From an uncultured Bacteroidales bacterium (lineage in GTDB: Bacteria > Bacteroidota > Bacteroidia > Bacteroidales > Paludibacteraceae): a stretch of 64,000 nucleotides of DNA. The notes below the pieces were generated by a model. That model searched no databases. It saw only the letters and a program-made list of their open reading frames with translations, and was not told where the DNA came from. Of this stretch, positions 43,190 through 52,480 are shown in pieces (the first letter of the stretch is position 1; every line of letters begins with the position of its first letter). Made by a program: the position numbers and the translations under genes. Location of the stretch: NCBI GenBank assembly GCA_946186915.1, contig CAMHOY010000010.1, forward strand, positions 1-64,000, given 5' to 3'.

Positions 43190-46100
43190 ATGAAAAATAC
43201 AATGATACACAATTTAGTAAAACATTTACCTGGTTTAAAGCATATTAAATCAGAGTTTTATCGAGGTTTTGTCCTGTACACTTTTTTAATTTCCGCCTTC
43301 CTCACCCTCGGTGTCGGACAGATGTGGGGTGCAACAGCGACAACGTTGTACTATGCCATACCTGCTTCAAATTTAAAATCTGGTGATGCTTGCTACACAG
43401 TCAAATGTAACGTCAATCGTAAAGGCGATGGAGATGATTGGGCAACGTACACCATGACGTTAGAGGATAACACCAAAGATGGCAAACTCATTTATAAAGC
43501 CTCATTTACCGATCTATATAACGGATTAGGGTGTATCCAATTTCAATTGTACAACGGAAGTGACTTTGTAAATCAAGTGCAGCCATTCGGAACAAAAACA
43601 TGGACAAGTGCCAGCACCTATAACGGTAAAATGTGGGTACATGGAGGTAGCTCATGGAGTACAAAATCAACAGATGCAAAAATTACCGTCTATTTTGTCA
43701 ATACAAGTAGTTGGGCGACACCAAAGGCTTTCGCTTGGAGCGGATGTACGAACAATGCTGCATGGAGTGGACAAGCAATGACATCTACAGGAAAGACCTA
43801 TAAAGGAAAAGACATTTACTCTATTAGTTTCAACAAGCGTTTTGAAAATATCATCTTCAGCAATAATGGTTCTCCTCAAACTTCCGACCTGACACTTGGT
43901 TCCACTAATGCAGGTAAGATGTATAATAATGGTAGTTGGATCTCTTATGCATACGACCACAAAGTAATATTCAATGCGAATGGCGGTTCTGGTGAAATGA
44001 CCGACCAGACCATGCCATACAATACGGCAACAGCGCTGAAGGCGAACACGTTTACACGTGACGGCTATAGATTTAATGGTTGGGCAACCACCGCTGAAGG
44101 ATCTGTTGCATACGCAGATGGGGCAAATGTTACAGTAACAAGTTCCGACCTTAACCTCTATGCGAAATGGGTTGCCGAAGAGACACACGATGTGACAGTT
44201 TACTACAAATATGGCAGCACGACTATAAAAACGGAGACTACAGAAAGCGCCGTTGGCGTAACTACCCCTCGCAGCATAACGGCTCCTTCTATAACCGGCT
44301 ACACATTCAGTAGTTGGACAAAAGGTTCTGGCATAACTATTAAATCTGGTTCAACAAGTACAGCCACTATTAGTATCACCTCTGGCGCTAGCAACAACAC
44401 ATTGACTGCTAATTACGCTGAGGACTTGAGCAGCACTTGCACCTTACACGGAGGCTTTGACGATTGGGGCTCAGGTCTTGCAATGACGAAGAAATCAGGA
44501 GCGAGCACATCAGATTGGGTTTATGCAACCGTTAGCCTTACTGGTTCTACAACCCAAACTCCCTTTAAAGTCGTAGATGGATCAAATTGGTACGGAAAAG
44601 CGAGTACCAATATTACCAAAACGCTGGGGTCTCTGACAAAGAGTATAACAGGATTAACAATTGGAGGTTATGATGAAACAAACTTATATCTCCAGCACCT
44701 TGTCACCGGTTCTTATGAGATAGGCTATAATATGTCCACTCATGAATTCAAAGTTACTTGGCCGGATGTCAATCAGATACAAATAACCTCTGGAGATGCA
44801 AGTTCTCCAACACCCGCGGGATACTATAACTTCGATGGTGTATCAGGTACCGTTTATTCAAAAACTTTTACGTTTAGTAAGAACAAACGCTATTCTGCAA
44901 AAATTATCTATCATTCAGATTTCTACGCATTCAATAATACTTCCGACATGACGATTAGCAATCATACATCATGGCGCTTGTATGATACAGCTAACGGAGC
45001 CAACATATGTAATGTATATTCTCCCGTAGCCGGCAGCTACACTTATCAATTTAACAGCAATGATGGTGGCAAAACCACTCTTACTGTTGTGTACCCGACG
45101 GCATACACTATCACATACGGCGTAGGCAATTTGAATGGTAGTAACTCTGCTATCGGAGCCACGGCAACTCCTTCGTTCTCAAATGGCGATTATGTATTAA
45201 GATCTACGGCCGTCACCTTTACCAAAGGTGCCACGAAAGCCGGTTACGCATGGAAAGGATGGTATAGTAACGCCGATGGCACAGGTACTCTTCACTCAAG
45301 TACAAATGGTAGTTGGACAAGTGCTGCAAGTACGCGTACCGGCAACATTTCCGTTTACGCATGTTACACATTGAAAACATATACCGCGACTTTAAGTACT
45401 ACCGGAAAAACGGGTTATGGCTCGGGAGCTCCTGCTAATCAGACAGTAACGTATACGCGGGCGATGCCGACTATTACTCCGCCTACTGCGGCTGATGGTT
45501 ATTGCTTCATGGGATATTGGGATGGTACAGAAGGAACCGGAACGAAATATTACAACGCAAATGGTACTTCTGCGCACGCCTGGGATAAGACTTCCAGTAC
45601 AACGCTGCATGCATATTTCAAGAAAGCAGAGATTGTTGATTTGAGCATTGAACCTTCTCTCGCAGAAAAAGGAGGTACCGTAAAGGTTACCCCGGAAATC
45701 GAACCGACTCCGGCAGGAACGACCTCTGTGTGCTACTATCTGCTCTACATGAACGGTAACAAGGTAGATCCGCAGCCGGATTTCGGCAATCCGAATAGTT
45801 CCGGTTTGGTTAGTTTCACTGCTCCAAACGTTGCTGGTACGTTTATCTTAGCCGCAGCACTACGCACAGGTAGTTCCTGCGGAGGTGGTACTTTGCTCGA
45901 CTCTGTTGCCACCCACACCTTCCAAGTCGGCGGTGAATATAACGTGACTGTAAAGTATATGCGTGACAATGTGGCTATCAAACCGCAAACGAAAGTTGCG
46001 GCAAATCCTTCTGCATGGACAGAAATCACTGCCCCGGATATTATCGGTTATTCCTTCTCTAAGTGGAAAGCCGGAGATGGTGTGACTATCGAAGGTGCAG

Positions 46101-49100
46101 CAAGTGGAGAGTCTACTTCAGCCACAATCCGTTTCCAAGCCACCTACGATGGTACTCTCACCGCACTCTATACCAAACGAAATATTATCTACTTTAACAA
46201 CACCTATACCCAATGGAGCGATGTGTATGTCTATTTCTATAACAGCGGAAAATATTGGGCGGAAGGATATGGTACGGGCGCATATAAAGGCAAATACTTT
46301 GATGGAGACAAACCTTATTGGGAAACCGAACATGGCCACATGACGCGTATAGAAGGCACCAATATATGGTACTTCGATTATACAGAGGCCGGATATAGTA
46401 CACGCTCTGTTGTTGCCTTTGCGAACATGGACAAATCCAATAGTGGCACGGACAACACTTCTGATAACTCTAAGGCATACTTTGCAAATACTACTACCCC
46501 TATTCAGGTCGCTCGTCGTAGTGATCATAATGCAAATCTGCCTATGTTCGTGCCTATCGCTCAAACGGGTGTCAAACTGAATAGCAACAAGGCAAACTAT
46601 ACAAGCGAAGGTTATTGGATGAACTATCCGGAGAATACGGGTTATTCCATCCGTCTGTTTAACCAAATTACAGGAGTCGGCACATACGAAGTAGACTCGA
46701 TTCCTGTCGAGTTTACCGAAGACTACACACTGGCCGAGACTATCAATGTCCTCATGGATGCCGGGCACACCTACGGTTTCAAACTATTCCGAGCAGACAA
46801 TGTATGGATGGGTAATACCGGAACGATGACAAACGGCGCAAGTGGCGACGTAGGACAAACTGCGTGGGAGTTTAGGCAGAAGAACGATGATAGTTCCGAT
46901 AAACCGAACTGCGGTCTTACTACCACTGCTGCAGGGACCTACACTTTCTCCGTTTCGTATGGAAAGAAGGGAAGTAGTTATGACTACTTGGTAGGCGTAC
47001 ACTATCCCGTTGTGGCCGGCGACTTCCAAATCCTATATAAGGATACCACTACATGGTCTAACGGCAAGCACAGTGGAACATGGAGTCACCCGTCTAGAAT
47101 AATAGAAGCCCGCGCCAACGGTGTGGACACTATCTCTTTCTTTGTGGCGAAAGGAAAACAACCACAACTCAAAGCACGTAAAGTAAATAGCATTGCCGCT
47201 AATACCGGTGTCATTACTTGGGGCTCACTAAATATTGGCGGTTCTTCTAGTAAAGATATAAATAGCCTTGTTTCTGAATCCGGTGTATATAACTTCAAGG
47301 TCACCCAAGGAAATGCAGGTGTTATTTCATCCATTGAGAACATCGGCGCTTATACAGGCAACTATTATATCCGTTGCAATGCTATGAACAACAAATGGGG
47401 TAATTTCCGCGACGACCATGACCACTTGATGACCTATTCAGCCTTCTCGGAAGATAGAAGTCAGAATGGCTTTGGCGATTTGTTTAGCCACTATAAAGCA
47501 AAATGGTGTCCGCGTAGTACGAATGTGAAATTCTGTATCGCCAATGATTATAGTCTCTGTATATCTGATACTTTAATCCGGGATATAACAAAATCCTGGC
47601 CGGAAAATATGGATGCGACCGGCACACTATATTCCGAGGGAGGAATCTCAGATGTGACGGCCGATAAATGGAGTGCCAATATTCGCTTCATGTGGAATCG
47701 CAAGACCAATAAGATTAGTCGTGCCTATGTAGCCTCAGCAACAAATACAACGCGTAAATTCCTTGTGCTCCGAGGCTGCGATACCAAGATTCACGATCAC
47801 AACAATAATGTTATTCCTGCCACCGATTATCTGGGTGAAAACGAAATATTGTTAGAGGATGATCAGAACTGGATCTATGAGACGACCATCAAGGCTAAGC
47901 CGACTGCACGAGTAAAACTGTATGCATGTTATGGCGAAAAACCGGCCAACGTAGTGAACGCTCAATATTTCCGTGGAGCCTACGACAGCAACAATTGTGG
48001 TTCTAACGCCAACTCGATCCAAATCCTTGGCGGTTCCGGAAGCAACTACTATCTGATGCGTGTCATCTATGACTTCAAGACTAACCGTTTGATTACTGCA
48101 TGGTTGCCGGATGGGACACCGGTAGACCAGGCTCCGCTGAATATTGATGCAGATGTGATGGTCATTCGTGATCACCAGCAAGCGGCAGAAGCTATTACCT
48201 TCACCAATAGCACCAAGAGCCTCGGAAACGTCAAAACCGTTTACGGTACGATACGTTTCAATCGTTGGACGCTCAACAACCGTTACCGTATGAGCGACAC
48301 CAATAATCCGTTAGATCCGTCAAAATGGAGCACGACTGAAACAGATATCAATAAAGATCACTGTAACACTACTGCAGCTATCTCTCGCTACCATGCTCCG
48401 CTGCCACCCCACCTCCAGACTTCGTCCTTCGAGCGGAATAACTACTTCATCTCCTTCCCGTTTGATGTACAACTGAGCGAAGTATTCGGATTCGGTACGT
48501 ACGGCACCCACTGGATCATATCCAAGTACAACGGCCTCCGTCGTGCGCAAGTCGGTTACTTCCGCGATAATTGTATCAACGGTGACTTCGACTGCACCAA
48601 CTGGGATTATATCTGGGATCGTACAGGCGTAACGCTCAAAGCATACGAAGGCTACCTGCTCAGCCTCGATTTGGACCTGATGCAGTATGACGACACTACT
48701 AATTTCTGGCTCAACCAGATCCATCAGGTTGAGTTGTACTTCCCGTCCAAAGTACCGATGAGCACCATTACAACCACCAATGTAACGCTGCCTGGTATGA
48801 CCGATGACTACCTCTGCACAAAGAACTACAACAAAGATGGCACCAATCCGGAAGGCGACCGCCGTGTGAAGGATAGTTACTGGCGTTGTATTGGCGTGCC
48901 GAGCTATGCTCCATATGGCACCGTGCTCAAGACAGGCGAAACGGAGATTCAATGGAATACCGATTATATATGGTATGAAGACCAGCGTTCATTCCCCTTC
49001 CTCTACGAGTGGAACACAACGGATAACACCTTGACGCCACAAAGGACAAAGACATTCAACTTTAAGCCCCTGCACTCCTACCTCGTGCAGAACAAGAACA

Positions 49101-49786
49101 CCATCACTTGGACGGCCGTAAGTGCAACGCCATCATCTATAGTACGCCGCCAGCGCACTGAGGCGCAACAAGAATATACTTGGCGCCTGAACTTGACCGG
49201 AGACGATAATGACGAGAGCGACACTTATATCCGCATGACGGATGACGAGGAAGTAACAGAAGGCTTTGATTTCGGCCCGGATATGATTAAGAAATTACGC
49301 GATGGATATATCGTAGATGCGAATGGTGACCCAATTTGGGATTCCAGCATTGATGACTACAAGCAGGGTGTACTCCATAGCGATATTTATTCCATCCTTG
49401 GCTATGAGTATCTGGCTGCGAACAGTCTGCCGCTGAACACCACGAGCACCACGATTATACCTATCGGTGTTCGCCTCAAAAAGGCCGGCGAGTTCACCCT
49501 CTCCATGCCGGACGGCACCTACGGCGTAAGTATCACCCTCGTGGATAACAACACCGGCGCACGCACCGAATTAGGCGCAGGATTCACCTACTCCTTCGAA
49601 TCCGAAGCCGGACAATACGACGACCGTTTCTATCTCGAGATTGCGAAGATCAAAGATGTCGCTACGGGTACGGAGGAGATTGGCGAGCCGTCCAAATCGG
49701 ATGTCCGCAAAGTGATGATCAACGGTATCCTCTACATCGTTCGCGGCGACCAGATTTTCGACGCCTTAGGAAACCGCGTAGAGTAA
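43190..49786 (+). CDS. Giant secreted repeat protein (2198 residues)
   Basis: A very large exported protein. The N terminus is a long signal (FVLYTFLISAFLTLGVGQMWGA cleaved near residue ~45). Several Listeria-Bacteroides (InlB B/Flg_new-like) repeats are seen, for example VIFNANGGSGEMTDQTMPYNTA..GYRFNGWAT..LYAKW, and later GYAWKGWYSNADG and GYCFMGYWDGTEG. Many further beta-sandwich segments resemble starch-binding or Ig-like modules. The C terminus is a shortened T9SS-like tail (EEIGEPSKSDVRKVMINGILYIVRGDQIFDALGNRVE in function, written here only as family resemblance to the two secreted proteins at 14-18.5 kb). I start at 43190; the frame is open further upstream but only within the previous gene. 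Adhesion or glucan binding is inferred. Confidence 0.85.
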   Translation: MKNTMIHNLVKHLPGLKHIKSEFYRGFVLYTFLISAFLTLGVGQMWGATATTLYYAIPASNLKSGDACYTVKCNVNRKGDGDDWATYTMTLEDNTKDGKLIYKASFTDLYNGLGCIQFQLYNGSDFVNQVQPFGTKTWTSASTYNGKMWVHGGSSWSTKSTDAKITVYFVNTSSWATPKAFAWSGCTNNAAWSGQAMTSTGKTYKGKDIYSISFNKRFENIIFSNNGSPQTSDLTLGSTNAGKMYNNGSWISYAYDHKVIFNANGGSGEMTDQTMPYNTATALKANTFTRDGYRFNGWATTAEGSVAYADGANVTVTSSDLNLYAKWVAEETHDVTVYYKYGSTTIKTETTESAVGVTTPRSITAPSITGYTFSSWTKGSGITIKSGSTSTATISITSGASNNTLTANYAEDLSSTCTLHGGFDDWGSGLAMTKKSGASTSDWVYATVSLTGSTTQTPFKVVDGSNWYGKASTNITKTLGSLTKSITGLTIGGYDETNLYLQHLVTGSYEIGYNMSTHEFKVTWPDVNQIQITSGDASSPTPAGYYNFDGVSGTVYSKTFTFSKNKRYSAKIIYHSDFYAFNNTSDMTISNHTSWRLYDTANGANICNVYSPVAGSYTYQFNSNDGGKTTLTVVYPTAYTITYGVGNLNGSNSAIGATATPSFSNGDYVLRSTAVTFTKGATKAGYAWKGWYSNADGTGTLHSSTNGSWTSAASTRTGNISVYACYTLKTYTATLSTTGKTGYGSGAPANQTVTYTRAMPTITPPTAADGYCFMGYWDGTEGTGTKYYNANGTSAHAWDKTSSTTLHAYFKKAEIVDLSIEPSLAEKGGTVKVTPEIEPTPAGTTSVCYYLLYMNGNKVDPQPDFGNPNSSGLVSFTAPNVAGTFILAAALRTGSSCGGGTLLDSVATHTFQVGGEYNVTVKYMRDNVAIKPQTKVAANPSAWTEITAPDIIGYSFSKWKAGDGVTIEGAASGESTSATIRFQATYDGTLTALYTKRNIIYFNNTYTQWSDVYVYFYNSGKYWAEGYGTGAYKGKYFDGDKPYWETEHGHMTRIEGTNIWYFDYTEAGYSTRSVVAFANMDKSNSGTDNTSDNSKAYFANTTTPIQVARRSDHNANLPMFVPIAQTGVKLNSNKANYTSEGYWMNYPENTGYSIRLFNQITGVGTYEVDSIPVEFTEDYTLAETINVLMDAGHTYGFKLFRADNVWMGNTGTMTNGASGDVGQTAWEFRQKNDDSSDKPNCGLTTTAAGTYTFSVSYGKKGSSYDYLVGVHYPVVAGDFQILYKDTTTWSNGKHSGTWSHPSRIIEARANGVDTISFFVAKGKQPQLKARKVNSIAANTGVITWGSLNIGGSSSKDINSLVSESGVYNFKVTQGNAGVISSIENIGAYTGNYYIRCNAMNNKWGNFRDDHDHLMTYSAFSEDRSQNGFGDLFSHYKAKWCPRSTNVKFCIANDYSLCISDTLIRDITKSWPENMDATGTLYSEGGISDVTADKWSANIRFMWNRKTNKISRAYVASATNTTRKFLVLRGCDTKIHDHNNNVIPATDYLGENEILLEDDQNWIYETTIKAKPTARVKLYACYGEKPANVVNAQYFRGAYDSNNCGSNANSIQILGGSGSNYYLMRVIYDFKTNRLITAWLPDGTPVDQAPLNIDADVMVIRDHQQAAEAITFTNSTKSLGNVKTVYGTIRFNRWTLNNRYRMSDTNNPLDPSKWSTTETDINKDHCNTTAAISRYHAPLPPHLQTSSFERNNYFISFPFDVQLSEVFGFGTYGTHWIISKYNGLRRAQVGYFRDNCINGDFDCTNWDYIWDRTGVTLKAYEGYLLSLDLDLMQYDDTTNFWLNQIHQVELYFPSKVPMSTITTTNVTLPGMTDDYLCTKNYNKDGTNPEGDRRVKDSYWRCIGVPSYAPYGTVLKTGETEIQWNTDYIWYEDQRSFPFLYEWNTTDNTLTPQRTKTFNFKPLHSYLVQNKNTITWTAVSATPSSIVRRQRTEAQQEYTWRLNLTGDDNDESDTYIRMTDDEEVTEGFDFGPDMIKKLRDGYIVDANGDPIWDSSIDDYKQGVLHSDIYSILGYEYLAANSLPLNTTSTTIIPIGVRLKKAGEFTLSMPDGTYGVSITLVDNNTGARTELGAGFTYSFESEAGQYDDRFYLEIAKIKDVATGTEEIGEPSKSDVRKVMINGILYIVRGDQIFDALGNRVE

Positions 49787-49876
49787 CACCCGGACAGGCA
49801 CCGGACTGTGACGTCCGTAATGGTCGCGAGATGGTCGCGGGATTGAGTACTAAACACCTGCTAATTTACAGCAAAG

Positions 49877-49899
49877 AGAGCCCTTCGGGGCTCTTTTTC
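49877..49899 (+). terminator. Terminator of the giant protein gene
   Basis: AGAGCCC-TTCG-GGGCTCT (49877-49894) then T5. The same hairpin recurs at 54084-54107. Confidence 0.92.
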
Positions 49900-49918
49900 G
49901 TGCAAAAACACGTCTAAA

Positions 49919-49950
49919 TTTGCGTATATCAAAAAAAAGCAGTACTTTTG
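49919..49950 (+). promoter_or_regulatory. Promoter of panD
   Basis: -33 TTTG (49919-49922), 20 nt with an A8 tract, -7 TACTTTTG (49943-49950). CTTTTGC/GCAAAAG repeats bracket the expected transcript start. Confidence 0.85.
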
Positions 49951-49971
49951 CAGCCGCAAAAGTTTTGAGAA

Positions 49972-50313
49972 ATGTTACTAAACATCCTGAAATCAAAGAT
50001 TCACCGCGTGACGGTGACAGAAGCAAACCTCGAGTATATCGGTTCCATCACTATCGATGAGGCACTCATGGAGGCGGCAAACATCGTTGCCGGCGAGCGG
50101 GTGCAGGTAGTGGACAACACCAACGGCGCGCGGCTGGAGACATACGTCATCGCCGGCAAACGCGGATCCGGATGCATCTGCATCAACGGCGCTGCCGCAC
50201 ATTTAGTGAACGTAGGCGACACAGTCATCATCATGGCCTATGCCCTCATGACGCCCGAAGAGGCGAAGAGTTTCAAACCGAGTATCGTCTTTCCCACGAA
50301 TAACCGATTGTAA
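49972..50313 (+). CDS. panD: Aspartate 1-decarboxylase
   Basis: A 113-residue pyruvoyl-dependent enzyme making beta-alanine for pantothenate and CoA. The self-cleavage site GS is intact (Gly24-Ser25 in EYIGSITID), with the downstream [31 protein letters not shown] and [10 protein letters not shown] blocks. The length is a little below the ~120-residue norm. It has its own promoter and no visible terminator before the inverted-repeat element that starts at 50322. Confidence 0.95.
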   Translation: MLLNILKSKIHRVTVTEANLEYIGSITIDEALMEAANIVAGERVQVVDNTNGARLETYVIAGKRGSGCICINGAAAHLVNVGDTVIIMAYALMTPEEAKSFKPSIVFPTNNRL

Positions 50314-50321
50314 GAGAAGTT

Positions 50322-51266
50322 AATCGAAAATGCGCAGTCATTTTGGCCTACGCGGCCAGAGCGTAAACGACTACTAACCCGCGCTCACAAGCGAGCTTGC
50401 AGCGCGCCTTACTATTCCTTTCCGCCGTTGAGGCCCTTGATAGGGCTCAACATGACTGCTTACAAAAATACGGGCTTATAGCCCTCACAAAAATAAAGAA
50501 AATAGGGCCAAGCCCCCCTAAAAGGAGAGAAAAGGATTAGAGGATGAGGGGTTATGGGTTATGGGTTACGGGTGAGGGGGTGATTGCATTTTCGATTAGA
50601 TCAAAAATTGAAAGTATAGTATATATGCAGACAAAGGAACGTGAGAGTATTCAGATTGTAGAAGAACCCAAAAGACAGGAACTGATACAAACATGCTACG
50701 GGATCATCGGCTGCATGCAAGAAGTACACAAACGATTAGGCCCCGGGCTGCCGGAATATATCTATCAAGAGGCACTGACTACTGAACTGAATATCAATGG
50801 ATTTAATGTACATAAAGAACTGGAATACCACCCATTGTATAGGGGACAACAAATGAAGGCCTACCTCAAGATGGATTTAGTAGTCAAAAACGCGTCAGAA
50901 TACATTATCATTGAATGTAAGGCATTAAGTGGCCTAACGGAAAAAGAGCGTTACCAGACATTTGGTTATTTACGCGGGACAGGATGGCCAATAGCCATTT
51001 TAGTAAACTTCGGTACAAGCCCAAAGGCACAAATTGAGCGGTATTATTACGAGAACGAAGTCATAAAAGTATTTTAAGCAGTACATCAAAATTTATTTTC
51101 TTCATTTTTGTAAGCGATAGCGCATTTTTGTAAGGCGGCAGGGCGGCACTATCGAGTGCCGGGCAAAGGCTAAACGGACAAAGGCGGGCGTTGGGCTCGC
51201 ACAAAAGAACGAATTTGGGCGATTAGACTCAGGCGCATTGAGCGCCGAACCGCCGCATTTTCGATT
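50322..51266 (+). mobile_element. TIR-bounded element carrying GxxExxY gene 2
   Basis: Perfect 13-bp terminal inverted repeats AATCGAAAATGCG (50322-50334) and CGCATTTTCGATT (51254-51266); flanking TTA on both sides could be a 3-bp target duplication. GCATTTTCGATT also occurs internally at 50586-50597, just before the gene. Left subterminal motifs: GCGCTCACAAGC/GAGCTTGCAGCGC, CTTACAAAAA (50459) and CTCACAAAAA (50484). Right: TTTTTGTAAG (51105, 51125), hairpins GGCACT-ATCG-AGTGCC (51145-51160) and GGCGC-ATTGA-GCGCC (51232-51246). No transposase. A C-rich palindrome (about 50512) and a GGGTTATG array (50530-50580) lie inside. Confidence 0.6.
50625..51077 (+). CDS. GxxExxY protein, copy 2
   Basis: A 150-residue paralogue of the protein at 41902, same length and about two-thirds identical; the core GLPEYIYQEALTTEL, HKELEYHP, LKMDLVVK, IIIECKAL and TFGYLRGTGWP is conserved. 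The start ATG at 50625 (MQTKERESI) is 28 nt after the internal GCATTTTCGATT repeat. An open frame continues upstream through repeat DNA but is not expected to be translated. Function of the family is unknown; a nuclease-like core is suggested by conserved D-V-V and E-x-K residues. Confidence 0.88.
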   Translation: MQTKERESIQIVEEPKRQELIQTCYGIIGCMQEVHKRLGPGLPEYIYQEALTTELNINGFNVHKELEYHPLYRGQQMKAYLKMDLVVKNASEYIIIECKALSGLTEKERYQTFGYLRGTGWPIAILVNFGTSPKAQIERYYYENEVIKVF

Positions 51267-51280
51267 TAATAAAAGAAATT

Positions 51281-52414
51281 ATGGCATTTTTTGAGTTACA
51301 TAGTGAGGCGAAGGGCGTAGGACCGAGGGCGGGTGTGATCCACACCGACCACGGCGACATCCTCACACCTATCTTCATGCCCGTCGGCACCGTCGGCACC
51401 GTCAAAGGCGTGCAACGCAAAGAGTTAGAGGACGATATCAAAGCCCAGATCATCTTAGGCAATACCTATCACCTCTACCTGCGTCCCGGCACGGAGATTC
51501 TTCGTCAGGCCGGCGGATTGCACCGCTTCGAAGGATGGACCCGCCCGATATTAACGGACAGCGGCGGTTTTCAGGTCTTCTCGCTTACCGATATTCGTAA
51601 GATGACCGAAGAAGGCGTACGTTTCTCCAGTCATATCGACGGCCGCAAACTGATGTTCACTCCGGAATCGGTGATGGACATCGAGCGCGAGATAGGCGCG
51701 GATATCATGATGGCGTTCGACGAGTGCTGCCCCGGAACGGCGGATAAGAAATACGCCAAAGACTCGATGGAGCGCACGCACCGCTGGCTGGACCGCTGCA
51801 TCGCGCGTTTTGACGGCACGGACGATCTCTATGGCTATAAGCAGCACCTCTTCCCCATCGTTCAGGGTTGTACCTATGCCGACTTGCGTCAGGAAGCCTC
51901 CAAGCGGCTGCGCGACCTTGACCGCGACGGCTATGCCATCGGCGGACTCGCCGTAGGCGAACCGACGGAGGTGATGTATGACATGATCGAGGTTTGCAAC
52001 GATATCCTGCCTACCGACAAACCCCGTTATCTCATGGGCGTCGGTACACCGTGGAATATCCTGGAAGCCATCGCCCGCGGCATCGATATGTTCGACTGCG
52101 TAATGCCCACCCGCAACGGCCGCAATGGAATGATCTTCACCTGGAACGGCGTGATGAACCTGCGCAACAAGAAATGGGAGGATGACTTCACGGAACTTGA
52201 CCCGCTCGGCACCAGTTACGTCGATCATGCCTACACCCGCGCATACGTTCGTCATTTGATACACGCGCAAGAGATGCTCGGCCTGGAAGTGCTCTCTATT
52301 CATAACCTCGCTTTCTATCTCGACCTCGTCACGCAGGCGCGCCAACATATCCTCGCCGGAGATTACTCCTCCTGGAAAGCGGGCGTAATGCCGCAGATAA
52401 CGGCGAGATTGTAA
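51281..52414 (+). CDS. tgt: tRNA-guanine transglycosylase
   Basis: A 377-residue TIM-barrel enzyme exchanging guanine for preQ1 at position 34 of tRNAs with GUN anticodons. Motifs: TPIFMPVGTVGTVK, ILGNTYHLYLRPG, LTDSGGFQVFSL, SHIDG, MAFDECCPG, VQGCTYADLR, GGLAVGEP and CVMPTRNGRNG. The usual CxCxxC zinc triad near the C terminus is replaced (GTSYVDHAYTRAY); I recall this loss as typical of Bacteroidetes Tgt, so I do not read it as a defect. The ATG is 15 nt beyond the right end of the GxxExxY element. Confidence 0.94.
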   Translation: MAFFELHSEAKGVGPRAGVIHTDHGDILTPIFMPVGTVGTVKGVQRKELEDDIKAQIILGNTYHLYLRPGTEILRQAGGLHRFEGWTRPILTDSGGFQVFSLTDIRKMTEEGVRFSSHIDGRKLMFTPESVMDIEREIGADIMMAFDECCPGTADKKYAKDSMERTHRWLDRCIARFDGTDDLYGYKQHLFPIVQGCTYADLRQEASKRLRDLDRDGYAIGGLAVGEPTEVMYDMIEVCNDILPTDKPRYLMGVGTPWNILEAIARGIDMFDCVMPTRNGRNGMIFTWNGVMNLRNKKWEDDFTELDPLGTSYVDHAYTRAYVRHLIHAQEMLGLEVLSIHNLAFYLDLVTQARQHILAGDYSSWKAGVMPQITARL

Positions 52415-52416
52415 AA

Positions 52417-52465
52417 CCAGAAGAACTAGTAGAACTAGAAGAACTAAAAGAACTAGTTTAACTAG
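52417..52465. repeat. Period-9 array (GAACTAGAA)
   Basis: Five degenerate units (GAACTAGTA, GAACTAGAA, GAACTAAAA, GAACTAGTTT, AACTAGAC) fill the gap between tgt and the permease gene. Confidence 0.85.
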
Positions 52466-52480
52466 ACGGCAGGGAATAAG

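Noticed and set aside
51281..52414. Loss of the CxCxxC zinc triad in Tgt as a possible defect
   Set aside because: From memory, Bacteroidetes Tgt proteins normally carry the GTSYVD-type sequence at this place, so it is a lineage feature.
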